Assembly (NCBI GenBank): GCA_000493965.1
Contig: AWNV01000017.1
Coordinates: 1 to 45,436, forward strand
Direction: 5' to 3'
DNA: 45,436 nucleotides
DNA from: Candidatus Aminicenans sakinawicola JGI OTU-1
GTDB lineage: Bacteria > Acidobacteriota > Aminicenantia > Aminicenantales > Aminicenantaceae
The notes under the pieces are model-generated. The model ran no database searches. It saw only the letters and a program-made list of their open reading frames with translations, and was not told the origin of the DNA. Made by a program: the position numbers and the translations under genes. Position 1 is the stretch's first letter. Each line of letters opens with the position of its first letter. Shown here one piece after another: positions 1 to 8,321 of this stretch.

Positions 1-135
1 GCTGCTTAAGATAAACATGCGGAGTTCCAGCAGAGCCGAGAAGATCGGGGAGGAAATGGCGTTAAAAATCTTAGTGGAGCGCAGACATGCCCTCAAATTC
101 ATCTTATCTAAATAATCTATCAGCAATTAAACTTA
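1..135 (+). repeat. Tail fragment of a dispersed element (module A plus decayed end)
   Basis: Bases 7-106 match the reverse complement of 31645-31744 almost exactly; by eye there is one substitution and one single-base indel over about 95 bp. Outward of this, 112-135 contains CTATCAGCAATT, the reverse complement of the element's subterminal AATTGCTGATAG, followed by a decayed version of the terminal repeat. The element presumably starts upstream of the window. No intact reading frame is present here, and the stretch ends where the nitroreductase stop codon begins. Confidence 0.75.
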
Positions 136-708
136 CTATTCGATTCTGTTAAACCAGACAATTTCTTCTAGCATCTTTCTTTTTCTTTCTCTTGAAGGTT
201 TTTTCTCATAATATCCCATAGCAAGAAGGGATATAACTTTGTATCTATTCGGAATCTTGAAAAATTTTCTGGCCTTCCTGGTATTAAACCATCCTATCCA
301 GCAAGTCCCGAGACCGAGTTCTTCAGCCTGGAGAACCATGTGCTCTCCTGCAATTCCAGTATCAAGAAGATGAAAGTTAATATTCTGGATTTGTTTTCCA
401 AGCCGATGGACAATGAAACCAAGTTTAGCTAGTATCATAATAAGAACCGGAGCCTTAGCCGCAAATTTTGAGACAGAATAAATCCCAGAAAAAACTTCTT
501 CTGCAAAATTAACTCTAATATCAGGGTCATCGATGACCAGGAATCTCCACGGCTGGGCGTTTTCTGCAGATGGCGCCAGCCGTGCAGCCTCAAGACATAA
601 TAGAATTTTTTCCCTTTCGACCGATTTATCCAGATACCTGCGTATACTTTTACGCCCCTGCACAAGCTGCTGGAATGGGCTATTGCTTTCAATGTTCTTA
701 TGTGACAT
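136..708 (-). CDS. Nitroreductase family FMN-dependent oxidoreductase
   Basis: Members of this family bind FMN and reduce nitro compounds, flavins or quinones with NAD(P)H in the cytoplasm. The N-terminal block GRKSIRRY is the usual FMN-phosphate-binding arginine/serine region, followed by APSAENAQPW (the typical 'PSa.N.QPW' block), and GLGTCWIGWF near the middle matches the common 'GLGtcwig' segment. The size, about 190 residues, is normal. The start is uncertain: ATG at 708 best fits the family N-terminus, but ATG at 750 and TTG at 765 are in frame and none has a good Shine-Dalgarno. The gene lies between two fragments of a dispersed repeat (1-135 and 763-1040), so it may have been moved or bracketed by them. 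The natural substrate cannot be told. Confidence 0.85.
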   Translation of the reverse strand: MSHKNIESNSPFQQLVQGRKSIRRYLDKSVEREKILLCLEAARLAPSAENAQPWRFLVIDDPDIRVNFAEEVFSGIYSVSKFAAKAPVLIMILAKLGFIVHRLGKQIQNINFHLLDTGIAGEHMVLQAEELGLGTCWIGWFNTRKARKFFKIPNRYKVISLLAMGYYEKKPSRERKRKMLEEIVWFNRIE

Positions 709-762
709 TTTTATACCATCAAATCTATTATCGTCATTTTTTACTATCATAGCAAACCAACC

Positions 763-1040
763 CAACCTAACCTGAATTATTCATAAAAATTGCTGATACC
801 TTTATTTAACCTTGATGAAATCTGCTTTTCAGCATGATTTTTTGCAAGATTGAGAGAGCCGCTTTCTTTGTTGAATTTAATTTTAATTATAATCGGCATT
901 TTTTATCCTAAGGTAAAGCAGATGAATTTGAGGGGATGGAAGAAGCGACATTGAAAGATTTAGCGCCTTTTTGAGTCGATCTTCGAGGGAACCCAACGAA
1001 GTCGGGCCTGATGGATGTGTAAGTACTGCTTGCCCAAACT
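763..1040 (+). repeat. Fragment of dispersed element: terminal repeat plus module B
   Basis: This fills most of the gene-free stretch 709-1111. Bases 769-800 hold a terminal repeat copy (AACCTGAATTATTCATAAAA followed by ATTGCTGATACC). Bases 921-1021 are a close copy of the reverse complement of 31802-31905 with a few substitutions and small indels. The 120 bp between them have no recognised match. The right end is lost: after about 1035 the sequence runs through an AT-rich dyad (AACTATA/TATAGTT, 1037-1059) to the ribosome binding site of the next gene. No protein can be read through it. Confidence 0.7.
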
Positions 1041-1111
1041 ATATTTTTTTGGTATAGTTCCAAAAACTCTATTTTTAAAGAAATTTATTCACAATAAAAG
1101 GAGGAGATCAA

Positions 1112-2077
1112 ATGAAAAAAAGCCTGAAAATATTTATGATTTTATTCCTTGCTGCATTTTTCCTAACTTCCTGCGGGAAAATGGCAGTAGCTCCCAAGGC
1201 AGGCTCTGCTTCGGCAGAAGACATGCTAAAGCTGATTCCTAAAGACGTAAAAGGCATTCTCTTTATCGATTTTCACAAGACAATGGGAATAGAATCTGTA
1301 ACAAATGCCATTACAGAGAACAAAGATTACGAAAAATATCAAGAATTTGTTGAAAAATCAGGAATCGATCCGCAAAAAGATATTTATTTAATCGCAGTCG
1401 GAATCACAGCCAGCTTAGATGATGGGAAAGGGGTTGCAATCATTAATCTAAAGTACAACAAAGATACATTGCTCTCCATGATTAAAGAAGAATCAGAAGC
1501 TGAATTCACAGAAGAAGATTACAACGGAATGACAATTTATAAGGAATCAGAAAAAAATGATGGATGTTTTGCTTTTATCGATGAATCAAACATAGTTGCC
1601 GGCAACGAATCGGGAGTTAAATCTGTGCTGGATATTGTTCAGAATAAGGGTGAAAACATTTACAAAAACGAAGAACTTTCAGCTCTCCTTGCAAAAAGCA
1701 ATAAAGATACAATCTTCTGGGGCGCTGTTTCTATCCCCCCCGATGTTGTAAGCAAGGCAATATCCGGCAAGCCCATGCTCAGTGCTTTAGAAGCAGTGAA
1801 TACCGTGTTTCTCAATTTTGATTACAAAAATCAGAATATCATTGCTGAAATAAAGGGAATAAGCAGCGATACCGCCAAGAACCAGCAAATTGCCGACATG
1901 CTTAACGGGCTTAAAGCTTTTGGGGCAATGGCAGCAAATGAAAAACCAGAGATAGGTGAACTTGTAAACAAGATACAGATTACATCAACCGAAGACTATG
2001 TGAAAATCTCTGCCAGCATTCCTGAAGAACTCATGATCAAACTCAAAGGAGATTTGCCAGCATCTCTAATTAAATAA
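1112..2077 (+). CDS. Secreted lipoprotein, DUF3352-like
   Basis: The N-terminus MKKSLKIFMILFLAAFF ending in LTSCGK is a clear signal peptide with lipobox; the lipidated cysteine is residue 21. The mature part of about 300 residues starts with a low-complexity A/S/G linker, then LIPKDVKGILFIDFHKTM, which resembles the start of DUF3352-type proteins ('lP.da.gvl.vd'). No catalytic motif is visible. The start is secure: AAAGGAGGAGAT lies just before the ATG. It ends 10 bp from the convergent ABC permease stop. Likely an outer- or inner-membrane-anchored periplasmic protein. The family assignment rests on general pattern and is tentative. Confidence 0.6.
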   Translation: MKKSLKIFMILFLAAFFLTSCGKMAVAPKAGSASAEDMLKLIPKDVKGILFIDFHKTMGIESVTNAITENKDYEKYQEFVEKSGIDPQKDIYLIAVGITASLDDGKGVAIINLKYNKDTLLSMIKEESEAEFTEEDYNGMTIYKESEKNDGCFAFIDESNIVAGNESGVKSVLDIVQNKGENIYKNEELSALLAKSNKDTIFWGAVSIPPDVVSKAISGKPMLSALEAVNTVFLNFDYKNQNIIAEIKGISSDTAKNQQIADMLNGLKAFGAMAANEKPEIGELVNKIQITSTEDYVKISASIPEELMIKLKGDLPASLIK

Positions 2078-2087
2078 AAGTTCAAAT

Positions 2088-2903
2088 TTAATCTTCAAAA
2101 ATATATTCTTTTAAGCTAAAAACAATACAGGCTAAAGTAATAAAAACAGCTGTGATGAGTAACAGCATTCCTATTGCTATAGCAGGAGTGGTTGGTTCCA
2201 GTCTGAATAAAAGAAAGGAGAACCTTCCTCCCGAGGATGCCGCGGGGAGTATTGACTTAAGATAATGTGCAATGGCAAATCGCTGGGTGGATCCAGGAAA
2301 GTATTGGATGACATTTTCCCAGCCGAAGCTGAAGATCAGCCCAAACATAATCGATTTCTTCAGGAAAGTTCCTATAAAAGTAAAAAATGATGTGTAACAG
2401 ATAATCCCCAAACATAAAACAGCTGTATCCCGAAAAAGAATTTTATATATTGACAGATTAAGTAGGTCGTTCACATTCAGGATTAAAAAAGAGAATACTA
2501 CTCCTGTAACTGTCATTAAAATGGTCAAAGATGTGTAGGCTGCATATTTGCCAAGTATAATAGATGATTTCGGAACCGGTCGGGTTGTTAAATAAGTAAG
2601 TGTTTTCCCTTCTAATTCCTCCGAACAGACAGAAGTTCCAAAGAAAAGAGCCAAAATTAGGATTAAAAACTGCAGATAAAACGTCATTATCATATTGGAA
2701 AAAATATATATTCCTTCTATAAACTGTCTATCATAAAAAATTTGAGTAAACTTGATGACCATAGACATCAAAACCGGTAAAAAACTAATTAAATAAAAAA
2801 CTTTTGTCTTTCGGGCCCTTTTGCCTAGAGAAAAGAAGAAAGTAAATACATATCTTATCGAATTCAGAAAAAACCGAAGTTTCCCTCTCTCGTCCGGATT
2901 CAT
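2088..2903 (-). CDS. ABC-2 type transporter permease
   Basis: A 271-residue membrane protein with about six hydrophobic segments and the typical ABC-2 block SEELEGKTLTYLTTRPVPKS (residues about 92-111), in which the early loop 'E...gT...l.srPv.r' couples the permease to its ATPase. It is the last gene of a four-gene minus-strand operon, 4 bp after the ATPase at 2908-3834, with which it presumably forms an exporter in the inner membrane. The substrate is not evident. Confidence 0.85.
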   Translation of the reverse strand: MNPDERGKLRFFLNSIRYVFTFFFSLGKRARKTKVFYLISFLPVLMSMVIKFTQIFYDRQFIEGIYIFSNMIMTFYLQFLILILALFFGTSVCSEELEGKTLTYLTTRPVPKSSIILGKYAAYTSLTILMTVTGVVFSFLILNVNDLLNLSIYKILFRDTAVLCLGIICYTSFFTFIGTFLKKSIMFGLIFSFGWENVIQYFPGSTQRFAIAHYLKSILPAASSGGRFSFLLFRLEPTTPAIAIGMLLLITAVFITLACIVFSLKEYIFED

Positions 2904-2907
2904 TTTA

Positions 2908-3834
2908 TTATTTTCCTATTAAATAATCAAAAACAGCCTGAAGATTATCATCAGGCGAAGTGATCTCTTTAACCTCTATGTTATTCTCAATAAAAAGGGC
3001 AGGCAATAAGCTAAAAAACTTGTCCCTATCCCTGGTTTTTATAATGACTGAGTCTTCTGCAGAAGTGAAGTCGACATTCAAGATAAAATCTTCATTTATA
3101 AATTTCGAAGCAAGCACACGAGGATTACTGCACTTAATGTAGATCATATGAGGATGGGTTTCTATCAAATCTCTAATATAATGAATATCACCCTGGGCAA
3201 AAATCTTCCCTTGATGGATAAGAATAATCTTCTTAGTCATAGCCTCAATCTCGGGCAAAACATGGCTGGACACAATTATTGTTCTTCCCTCTTCCTTATA
3301 TGATTTTATAAGACGAATTATTTTACGCCTGCCGAGAGGGTCCAAACCGTTAAGAGGTTCATCAAGAATCATGATTTCGGGCTCATGTGCAATAGCCTGA
3401 GCAAACTTTAATCTTTGACGCATTCCGCGGCTGTAAGATTTTATCACTCTGTCTTTATCCTCTATCAACTCTACGATCTCGAGAGCTTTTTTTGCTTTAC
3501 TCTCGATTTCTAAGGGAGATAAATGATGAAGTCTTAAAAGACTGCTTATAAACTGCCAGCCTGTCATTTCTCCATAGAATGAATCCTGCTCCGGGCAGAA
3601 CCCGATTATGGAAAAGAGTAGATAATTATTTCTTATTTTTTCCCCTTTAATACTAACAGTTCCAATATTTGGTTTTATCTGACCGCTGATTAGCTTCAAA
3701 AAAGTGGATTTTCCTGCACCATTTGGGCCTAAAATACCTGTTATCCCGGGTTCAATCTGAAGAGTTACATCACTCAAGCCCAGAACATTTCCATACCACT
3801 TGGAAAGGTTTCGAGTCTCAATAACAGGCTTCAT
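2908..3834 (-). CDS. ABC transporter ATP-binding protein (second pair)
   Basis: A cytoplasmic ATPase that would power the adjacent permease at 2088-2903. Visible motifs are Walker A GPNGAGKST (residues about 36-44), signature YSRGMRQRLKFAQ (the 'LSGGQ'-type loop, with R in place of the first G), Walker B IMILDEPLNGLDP and the switch histidine in VSSHVLPE. The C-terminal extension of about 90 residues is typical of ABC-2 exporter ATPases. Its ATG overlaps the stop of the upstream permease (ATGA), indicating translational coupling. Substrate unknown. Confidence 0.92.
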   Translation of the reverse strand: MKPVIETRNLSKWYGNVLGLSDVTLQIEPGITGILGPNGAGKSTFLKLISGQIKPNIGTVSIKGEKIRNNYLLFSIIGFCPEQDSFYGEMTGWQFISSLLRLHHLSPLEIESKAKKALEIVELIEDKDRVIKSYSRGMRQRLKFAQAIAHEPEIMILDEPLNGLDPLGRRKIIRLIKSYKEEGRTIIVSSHVLPEIEAMTKKIILIHQGKIFAQGDIHYIRDLIETHPHMIYIKCSNPRVLASKFINEDFILNVDFTSAEDSVIIKTRDRDKFFSLLPALFIENNIEVKEITSPDDNLQAVFDYLIGK

Positions 3835-4700
3835 TTTATGATCTCAACTCCCTTGATTTTCTTTTTCAAAACACTAACAGCTAATACACATATTCCAGTA
3901 ATTATTAATAATGAATAAAACCAAGGCACATGATACGGAGTTTTCTGTCCAAAAATGCAGGCTCCAACCTGCTGCAGATTAACCTTAATAGAAAGAAGTG
4001 CAAAATATTGTTTGCCAAAGATGCCGAAAAAAATTCCAAAAAGAATATCAGAAAAAACATAGAGGCCAAAAATGAGAATCGACACATACCTCCTGTTCTT
4101 ATTGACGGAGGAAAGGAAAAGTGTATAAAAAGCGAAAAAACAAGTTATTAAGGCTGAATAACCTATTACCGAAAAAGGCAGCCAGGGATAGGAAGCAAGA
4201 AATTTAAAACTTCCTGAAAAAATGAGCTTCATGACAATAAAAATAAGGCCGGGGATGAGAGTCAAAATGGACAAGAAAAAAACAATAACAGCAGATTTCC
4301 CAATAAAATAATCTTTTTTAGTGATGGGCCGGGAAAAGTACAACTGAAGCGAATTATATTTCAGATCGTCAGAAATAAGGCCGGCGCCACAGAACAACAT
4401 GATTATGACTATCATAAAAAGCAGAAACTCGCTGGTAAAATAAGATTTAAAAAATGCTGGATTAACCTGTAATAAAGGGGCTGATTCCCTAATCATGAAA
4501 CTGAAATCATCCAATCTTTCTGAAACATAAATTACTGCGAGATAAACAACAGCAGGCACAAGCGTCATGAAAAAAACAAATTTAAAAAACTTTTTCTTAA
4601 AGGTTAACTTGATTCCATAACGAGTAATCGGCCACCAAAAAAATTTTTTAGGCTGAAATTCTCCATCCCAGTGAGTATAGCCTTTCTCTCTGATCGGCAT
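3831..4700 (-). CDS. ABC-2 type transporter permease (first pair)
   Basis: An integral membrane protein of about 289 residues with roughly six transmembrane segments. The conserved loop DDLKYNSLQLYFSRPITKKD is the ABC-2 permease motif that contacts the ATPase. The N-terminus (REKGYTHWDGE) is hydrophilic and cytoplasmic. I chose ATG at 4700, which overlaps the stop of the preceding ATPase as TGATG; a TTG one codon earlier is also in frame. Genes of the two ABC pairs alternate ATPase-permease-ATPase-permease, so the four products could form one or two exporters. Confidence 0.85.
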   Translation of the reverse strand: MPIREKGYTHWDGEFQPKKFFWWPITRYGIKLTFKKKFFKFVFFMTLVPAVVYLAVIYVSERLDDFSFMIRESAPLLQVNPAFFKSYFTSEFLLFMIVIIMLFCGAGLISDDLKYNSLQLYFSRPITKKDYFIGKSAVIVFFLSILTLIPGLIFIVMKLIFSGSFKFLASYPWLPFSVIGYSALITCFFAFYTLFLSSVNKNRRYVSILIFGLYVFSDILFGIFFGIFGKQYFALLSIKVNLQQVGACIFGQKTPYHVPWFYSLLIITGICVLAVSVLKKKIKGVEIIK

Positions 4701-5611
4701 CAATCAACTCCCACTAAACTTGCAAAAACATCTTCAAGAGAAGTCTGGCTTTTTTCGAAATGTCTTATTTGATTTTTTCCTTCTGCAGCAATCTTGAATA
4801 TTTCCTGTGGTCCCTTATCTGGAGGCAGATATACTTTCATTATTCCGTCTTCGGTCTCCTCTACTCTACACTGGAGATCTCTCAGTCTCTTAACAAAATC
4901 TTCTGAGTCTCCTTTGATTTTTATTTCATAAAGGCTGTAATTGACCTGCTTTAGATCGCTGATCTTTCCCTGGGAAGCCAGTTTTCCTTTGTTCAAAATC
5001 ACAACATAAGAACAAACAGATTCAATATCTGAAAGAATGTGGGAAGAAACAAAAACCTGGATATCCTTCTTAGAAGATACATCCATGATAAGTTCTAATA
5101 TTTCCTTTCTTCCCTGTGGATCCAGACCGCTTGTTGGCTCATCGAGAAAAATAAGCTTTGGATCATGGACAATAGCCTGTGCAAGCTTCAGCCTCTGTTT
5201 CATTCCTCCTGAATAAGTTTCAATATTACGGTACCGGCTTTCCTCCAAACCCACATAAAAAAGTACTTCATGCGCACGCTTCATAGCTTCCTGGCGAGGC
5301 ATTCCTGACAACTCACCGAGGTATGATGTAAAGGAAACCGCATCCATACTTGGGATTAAACAGTCATCTTCTGGCATATAACCAACAAATTTGCGAATCA
5401 CAGCCTGCTGTGTCTTGATATCATATCCAAGAACTTGACCTTCCCCCCTATCCGGAGTAAGAAACCCAAGGAGGATACGAAGCAGCGTGCTTTTCCCTGC
5501 CCCATTGGGGCCTAGAAGTCCGACGGCTCCTTTAGGCAAACTCAGATCGATCCCATCCAAAGCCTTAATTTTTCCATAACTAAAACATATATCTCTTATT
5601 TCAACACTCAT
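4700..5611 (-). CDS. ABC transporter ATP-binding protein (first pair)
   Basis: First gene of the ABC operon. Walker A GPNGAGKSTLLRIL, signature YSGGMKQRLKLAQ, Walker B LIFLDEPTSGLDP and switch histidine VSSHILSD are all intact. The C-terminal part contains a typical ABC-2 exporter extension ending QTSLEDVFASLVG. About 303 residues, as usual. Upstream lies a 107-bp AT-rich gap after the phosphoglycerate mutase stop, where the operon promoter probably sits; no strong consensus was seen. Substrate unknown. Confidence 0.92.
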   Translation of the reverse strand: MSVEIRDICFSYGKIKALDGIDLSLPKGAVGLLGPNGAGKSTLLRILLGFLTPDRGEGQVLGYDIKTQQAVIRKFVGYMPEDDCLIPSMDAVSFTSYLGELSGMPRQEAMKRAHEVLFYVGLEESRYRNIETYSGGMKQRLKLAQAIVHDPKLIFLDEPTSGLDPQGRKEILELIMDVSSKKDIQVFVSSHILSDIESVCSYVVILNKGKLASQGKISDLKQVNYSLYEIKIKGDSEDFVKRLRDLQCRVEETEDGIMKVYLPPDKGPQEIFKIAAEGKNQIRHFEKSQTSLEDVFASLVGVD

Positions 5612-5718
5612 TTTCTGCCTAACTCTTTAAATAATAAATACGTAGATATCTAAAAAAAGTTCCCTGTATTTTCTTAAAATTCAATATCATCTTTTTTACT
5701 TTAAAACTTCTTCCTATT

Positions 5719-7323
5719 TTAAATCAATACCCTGGTTCCATCACCATAAACCAAAGCTCTATAAGTTTTTTCAATACGGTCCCAATATTCTTCCCGATCT
5801 AATGCCCAGAATCTTCCTATAACCGTAGCGACTTTCCCAACAGAAAGAGACCTGCACATCTCTTCGATCTTACTGATATAAACAGCTCCACTTTCAGGCC
5901 TTTCACCTCTCCTGCCAATCAAGGCATGTATAAAAACATCTTTTAAATCCAGTTCTTTAGCCATACGGAGCAAGGCAAAAAGATGCCTGATTGATCCATG
6001 AGAACTGTAGTGGGAAACAATTCCTAAAAGATGAAGTGCTTTATTCTCACTTCTTGCTCTCTTCATTGCCCAGCAGAAAGATTCATTTGAGAAAAAGCTC
6101 CCATCTTCGATGGCTCTATCTATTTTAACTCTATCTAATAGTACCCTCCTCCCAGCTCCTATGTGAAGGTGACCAGCTTCAGAATTACCTACAGCATGGG
6201 AAGGCATTCCGACAGCTTCTCCTGATGATTTTAATAAGGCATGAGGAAATTTGGACCACATACTGTCAAAGTTCGTCGTTCCAGCCTCAGCTATCATGTT
6301 ACCATTTTTTTCTTTCCGAATTCCCCATCCGTCCAGTATAAGAAGAAGAACTCGCTGCTTAAATTTTTTGTTGATACAGGAATTTATTAGCAAACTTTCT
6401 CCTGTCATTTCCGCAGGCTTTTTTAACTTCAATAATTCAAGGAGTGTGGGAGCAATATCTACAAGCTCTCCTTCTTGCTTCAGACTCCACTGGTTCGGAT
6501 TTTTTAAGGAAAAATCTGCAAGAATAAACGGAACAGGATTCCTCGTATGCCCTGTATTAATAGTCCCATCAGGATATAGCCATTCTTCTGCGCTCCCATG
6601 ATCTGCAGTAACCACAAGTGTTACTCCTTGGGAACAGCAGTGGCCGGAAATTTTTCCTAACTCACGGTCAACTACTTCAACTGCTTTTATAACAGCAGCC
6701 TTATCTTCAATATGACCAACTACATCCACGTTTGCAAGGTTTACTATGATGACCTGCAAGGAAGTATCTTTGAGCTTTGATAAAACTTCCATGGCTATTT
6801 CTTCAGCTTTCATCTCCGGTGAAAGCTCATAGGAAGAAACAGCTTCCATAGAGGGAACAATTATTCTTTCTTCTCCTGGAAATGGTTGTTCATTCTTTCC
6901 GTTTATAAAGTAAGTGATATGAATAGCTTTTTCAGATTCTGCAATCTTGCAAAACCTTAAACCTGCTTTCGAAACAACTTCAGTAAAAGTATTTTTAATC
7001 TTTCCATCGGGGGGAAATGCCACTTTTACATCCAATACAGAATTATACTCAATCATGGTTACAAAATTCAGTTTTAGATTCTTCTTCCGAACAAAGCGGG
7101 GAAATTTCTCTTCAATAAGGCTCTTCGTCAGTTCAACCTCTCTTTCCCCTCTAATATCGTAGAAAATAATATAGTCTCCATTCTCCAGCCTTCCAACAGG
7201 CTGGTCTGAAGAGTCAATAGCAATGATTGGCTCCAAGACTTCATCTTCCTCTCCCTCTTTATAAGCCTTTTTTATGGCTTTCACCATAGGCGAGCTTAAA
7301 TCAAAATCCCTATCTTCTTTCAT
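5719..7323 (-). CDS. gpmI: Circularly permuted cofactor-independent phosphoglycerate mutase
   Basis: The expected reaction is 3-phosphoglycerate to 2-phosphoglycerate through a phosphoserine with two metal ions. All conserved blocks are present, but the order is rotated. Residues 1-85 match the middle of normal GpmI (DEVLEP, FYDIRGER), 119-140 carry IAESEK, 195-260 carry NVDVVGH, TADHGSAEEW and GHTRNPVP, and 285-312 the usual C-terminus (DIAPTLLELL, EMTGESLL). After a short linker (about 313-323) comes the usual N-terminus: LLLILDGWG, then VGNSEAGH with nucleophile Ser381, then the first half of the phosphotransferase domain, ending WDRIEKTYRALVYGDG. Inferred metal ligands are Asp200, His204, Asp241, His242, His259, Asp331. 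The usual DGRD block reads IGRR (469-472). The length, 534, is near the normal 510. ATAAGGAGACAGG precedes the ATG. Confidence 0.88.
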   Translation of the reverse strand: MKEDRDFDLSSPMVKAIKKAYKEGEEDEVLEPIIAIDSSDQPVGRLENGDYIIFYDIRGEREVELTKSLIEEKFPRFVRKKNLKLNFVTMIEYNSVLDVKVAFPPDGKIKNTFTEVVSKAGLRFCKIAESEKAIHITYFINGKNEQPFPGEERIIVPSMEAVSSYELSPEMKAEEIAMEVLSKLKDTSLQVIIVNLANVDVVGHIEDKAAVIKAVEVVDRELGKISGHCCSQGVTLVVTADHGSAEEWLYPDGTINTGHTRNPVPFILADFSLKNPNQWSLKQEGELVDIAPTLLELLKLKKPAEMTGESLLINSCINKKFKQRVLLLILDGWGIRKEKNGNMIAEAGTTNFDSMWSKFPHALLKSSGEAVGMPSHAVGNSEAGHLHIGAGRRVLLDRVKIDRAIEDGSFFSNESFCWAMKRARSENKALHLLGIVSHYSSHGSIRHLFALLRMAKELDLKDVFIHALIGRRGERPESGAVYISKIEEMCRSLSVGKVATVIGRFWALDREEYWDRIEKTYRALVYGDGTRVLI

Positions 7324-7400
7324 CCTGTCTCCTTATATTACTATAGAAATGCAGCTATAACTGGATGTTACATAATTTAGAATTTTGTTTGATTACCATC

Positions 7401-8294
7401 TTATTTTAAATCTAAATCAAGAAGAGAAAAAGGATCTACACGATTCCCCAAAATCTTGATGCCCCAGTGGAGGTGCGGCCCAGTTACTCTTCCAGTAGCA
7501 CCAATTTCTCCAATAATATCACCCTTTTTTACAAAAACACCTCTTGATGTTATTATTTTAGAAAAATGGCAATAGAGCGTAAAGACACCCAGACCATGGT
7601 CAATGATTACTGTATTGCCTGCAAAATACAGATTATTTGCAAGAACAACCTCTCCAGAATTCGAAGCCTTGACGGGCGAACCGAATGGCAGCGATATATC
7701 CACACCGCTATGAGAAGAACGTGGTTTATTATTAAAAATTCTCCGTTCTCCAAAATTAGGCCATGCTTTCCCTACAGAAGGGATAATGAACGGACCATCT
7801 CCCAGCCATTGAGGTGTAAAAATATCGTAGATAACTCCAAGAAGTTCTGATTCCACTCTTATTCTCTCTTGAACTTTCTGAGGCGGAGTGACAAATTTCT
7901 CATTAACCCACAATTTTCTCAATGGAAATTGCTTTTTGATAACATAAATCTCTTTTTGGATTCTCTCTGTAGTCCCATCCTTATAAAATGCAGTGATCCC
8001 TATCTCCCTGACTCCAGGTTTCATACCAAGATCAAGCCCGATTAAAGACATAAATTCACAGGAGTTTTCGCCTGGTCCCATTGGATATTTCACACCTGAA
8101 AACTGAATTTGGGCTTTTTGAACACCTGGGCTTGCTTTTAAAATAACTTTGACTACTTCTCCTGGCTGCAAAGCTCTATAACTGAGATTACAGTTTAATC
8201 CAGGAGGCTTCAGCCGATCTTGATTTTCACAGGCTAAGACACATAAAACTCCTAAACAAAAAATAAACGTATAAACAATAATGGCCTTTTTCAT
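7401..8294 (-). CDS. M23 (LytM-type) metallopeptidase lipoprotein
   Basis: Likely a zinc endopeptidase acting on peptidoglycan cross-bridges, or a regulator of amidases, anchored in the envelope. The signal peptide ends LCVLAC with lipidated Cys22. An N-terminal beta domain (residues about 30-125) precedes the M23 domain (about 190-290). Zinc and catalytic residues are visible: His195 and Asp199 in HSGVD, His243 in YCHF, and His274/His276 in HLHWG. All are intact, so activity is plausible. It is 28 bp downstream of the D-aminoacyl deacylase gene on the same strand, so the two may be co-transcribed. Confidence 0.9.
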   Translation of the reverse strand: MKKAIIVYTFIFCLGVLCVLACENQDRLKPPGLNCNLSYRALQPGEVVKVILKASPGVQKAQIQFSGVKYPMGPGENSCEFMSLIGLDLGMKPGVREIGITAFYKDGTTERIQKEIYVIKKQFPLRKLWVNEKFVTPPQKVQERIRVESELLGVIYDIFTPQWLGDGPFIIPSVGKAWPNFGERRIFNNKPRSSHSGVDISLPFGSPVKASNSGEVVLANNLYFAGNTVIIDHGLGVFTLYCHFSKIITSRGVFVKKGDIIGEIGATGRVTGPHLHWGIKILGNRVDPFSLLDLDLK

Positions 8295-8321
8295 GAATTT
8301 CTCTTGATCAAGGGAAATTTG

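Noticed and set aside
5719..7323. Explaining the mutase order by two adjacent gene fragments or a frameshift
   Set aside because: The frame is uninterrupted, with one good ribosome binding site at its start, and no conserved block is missing or duplicated.
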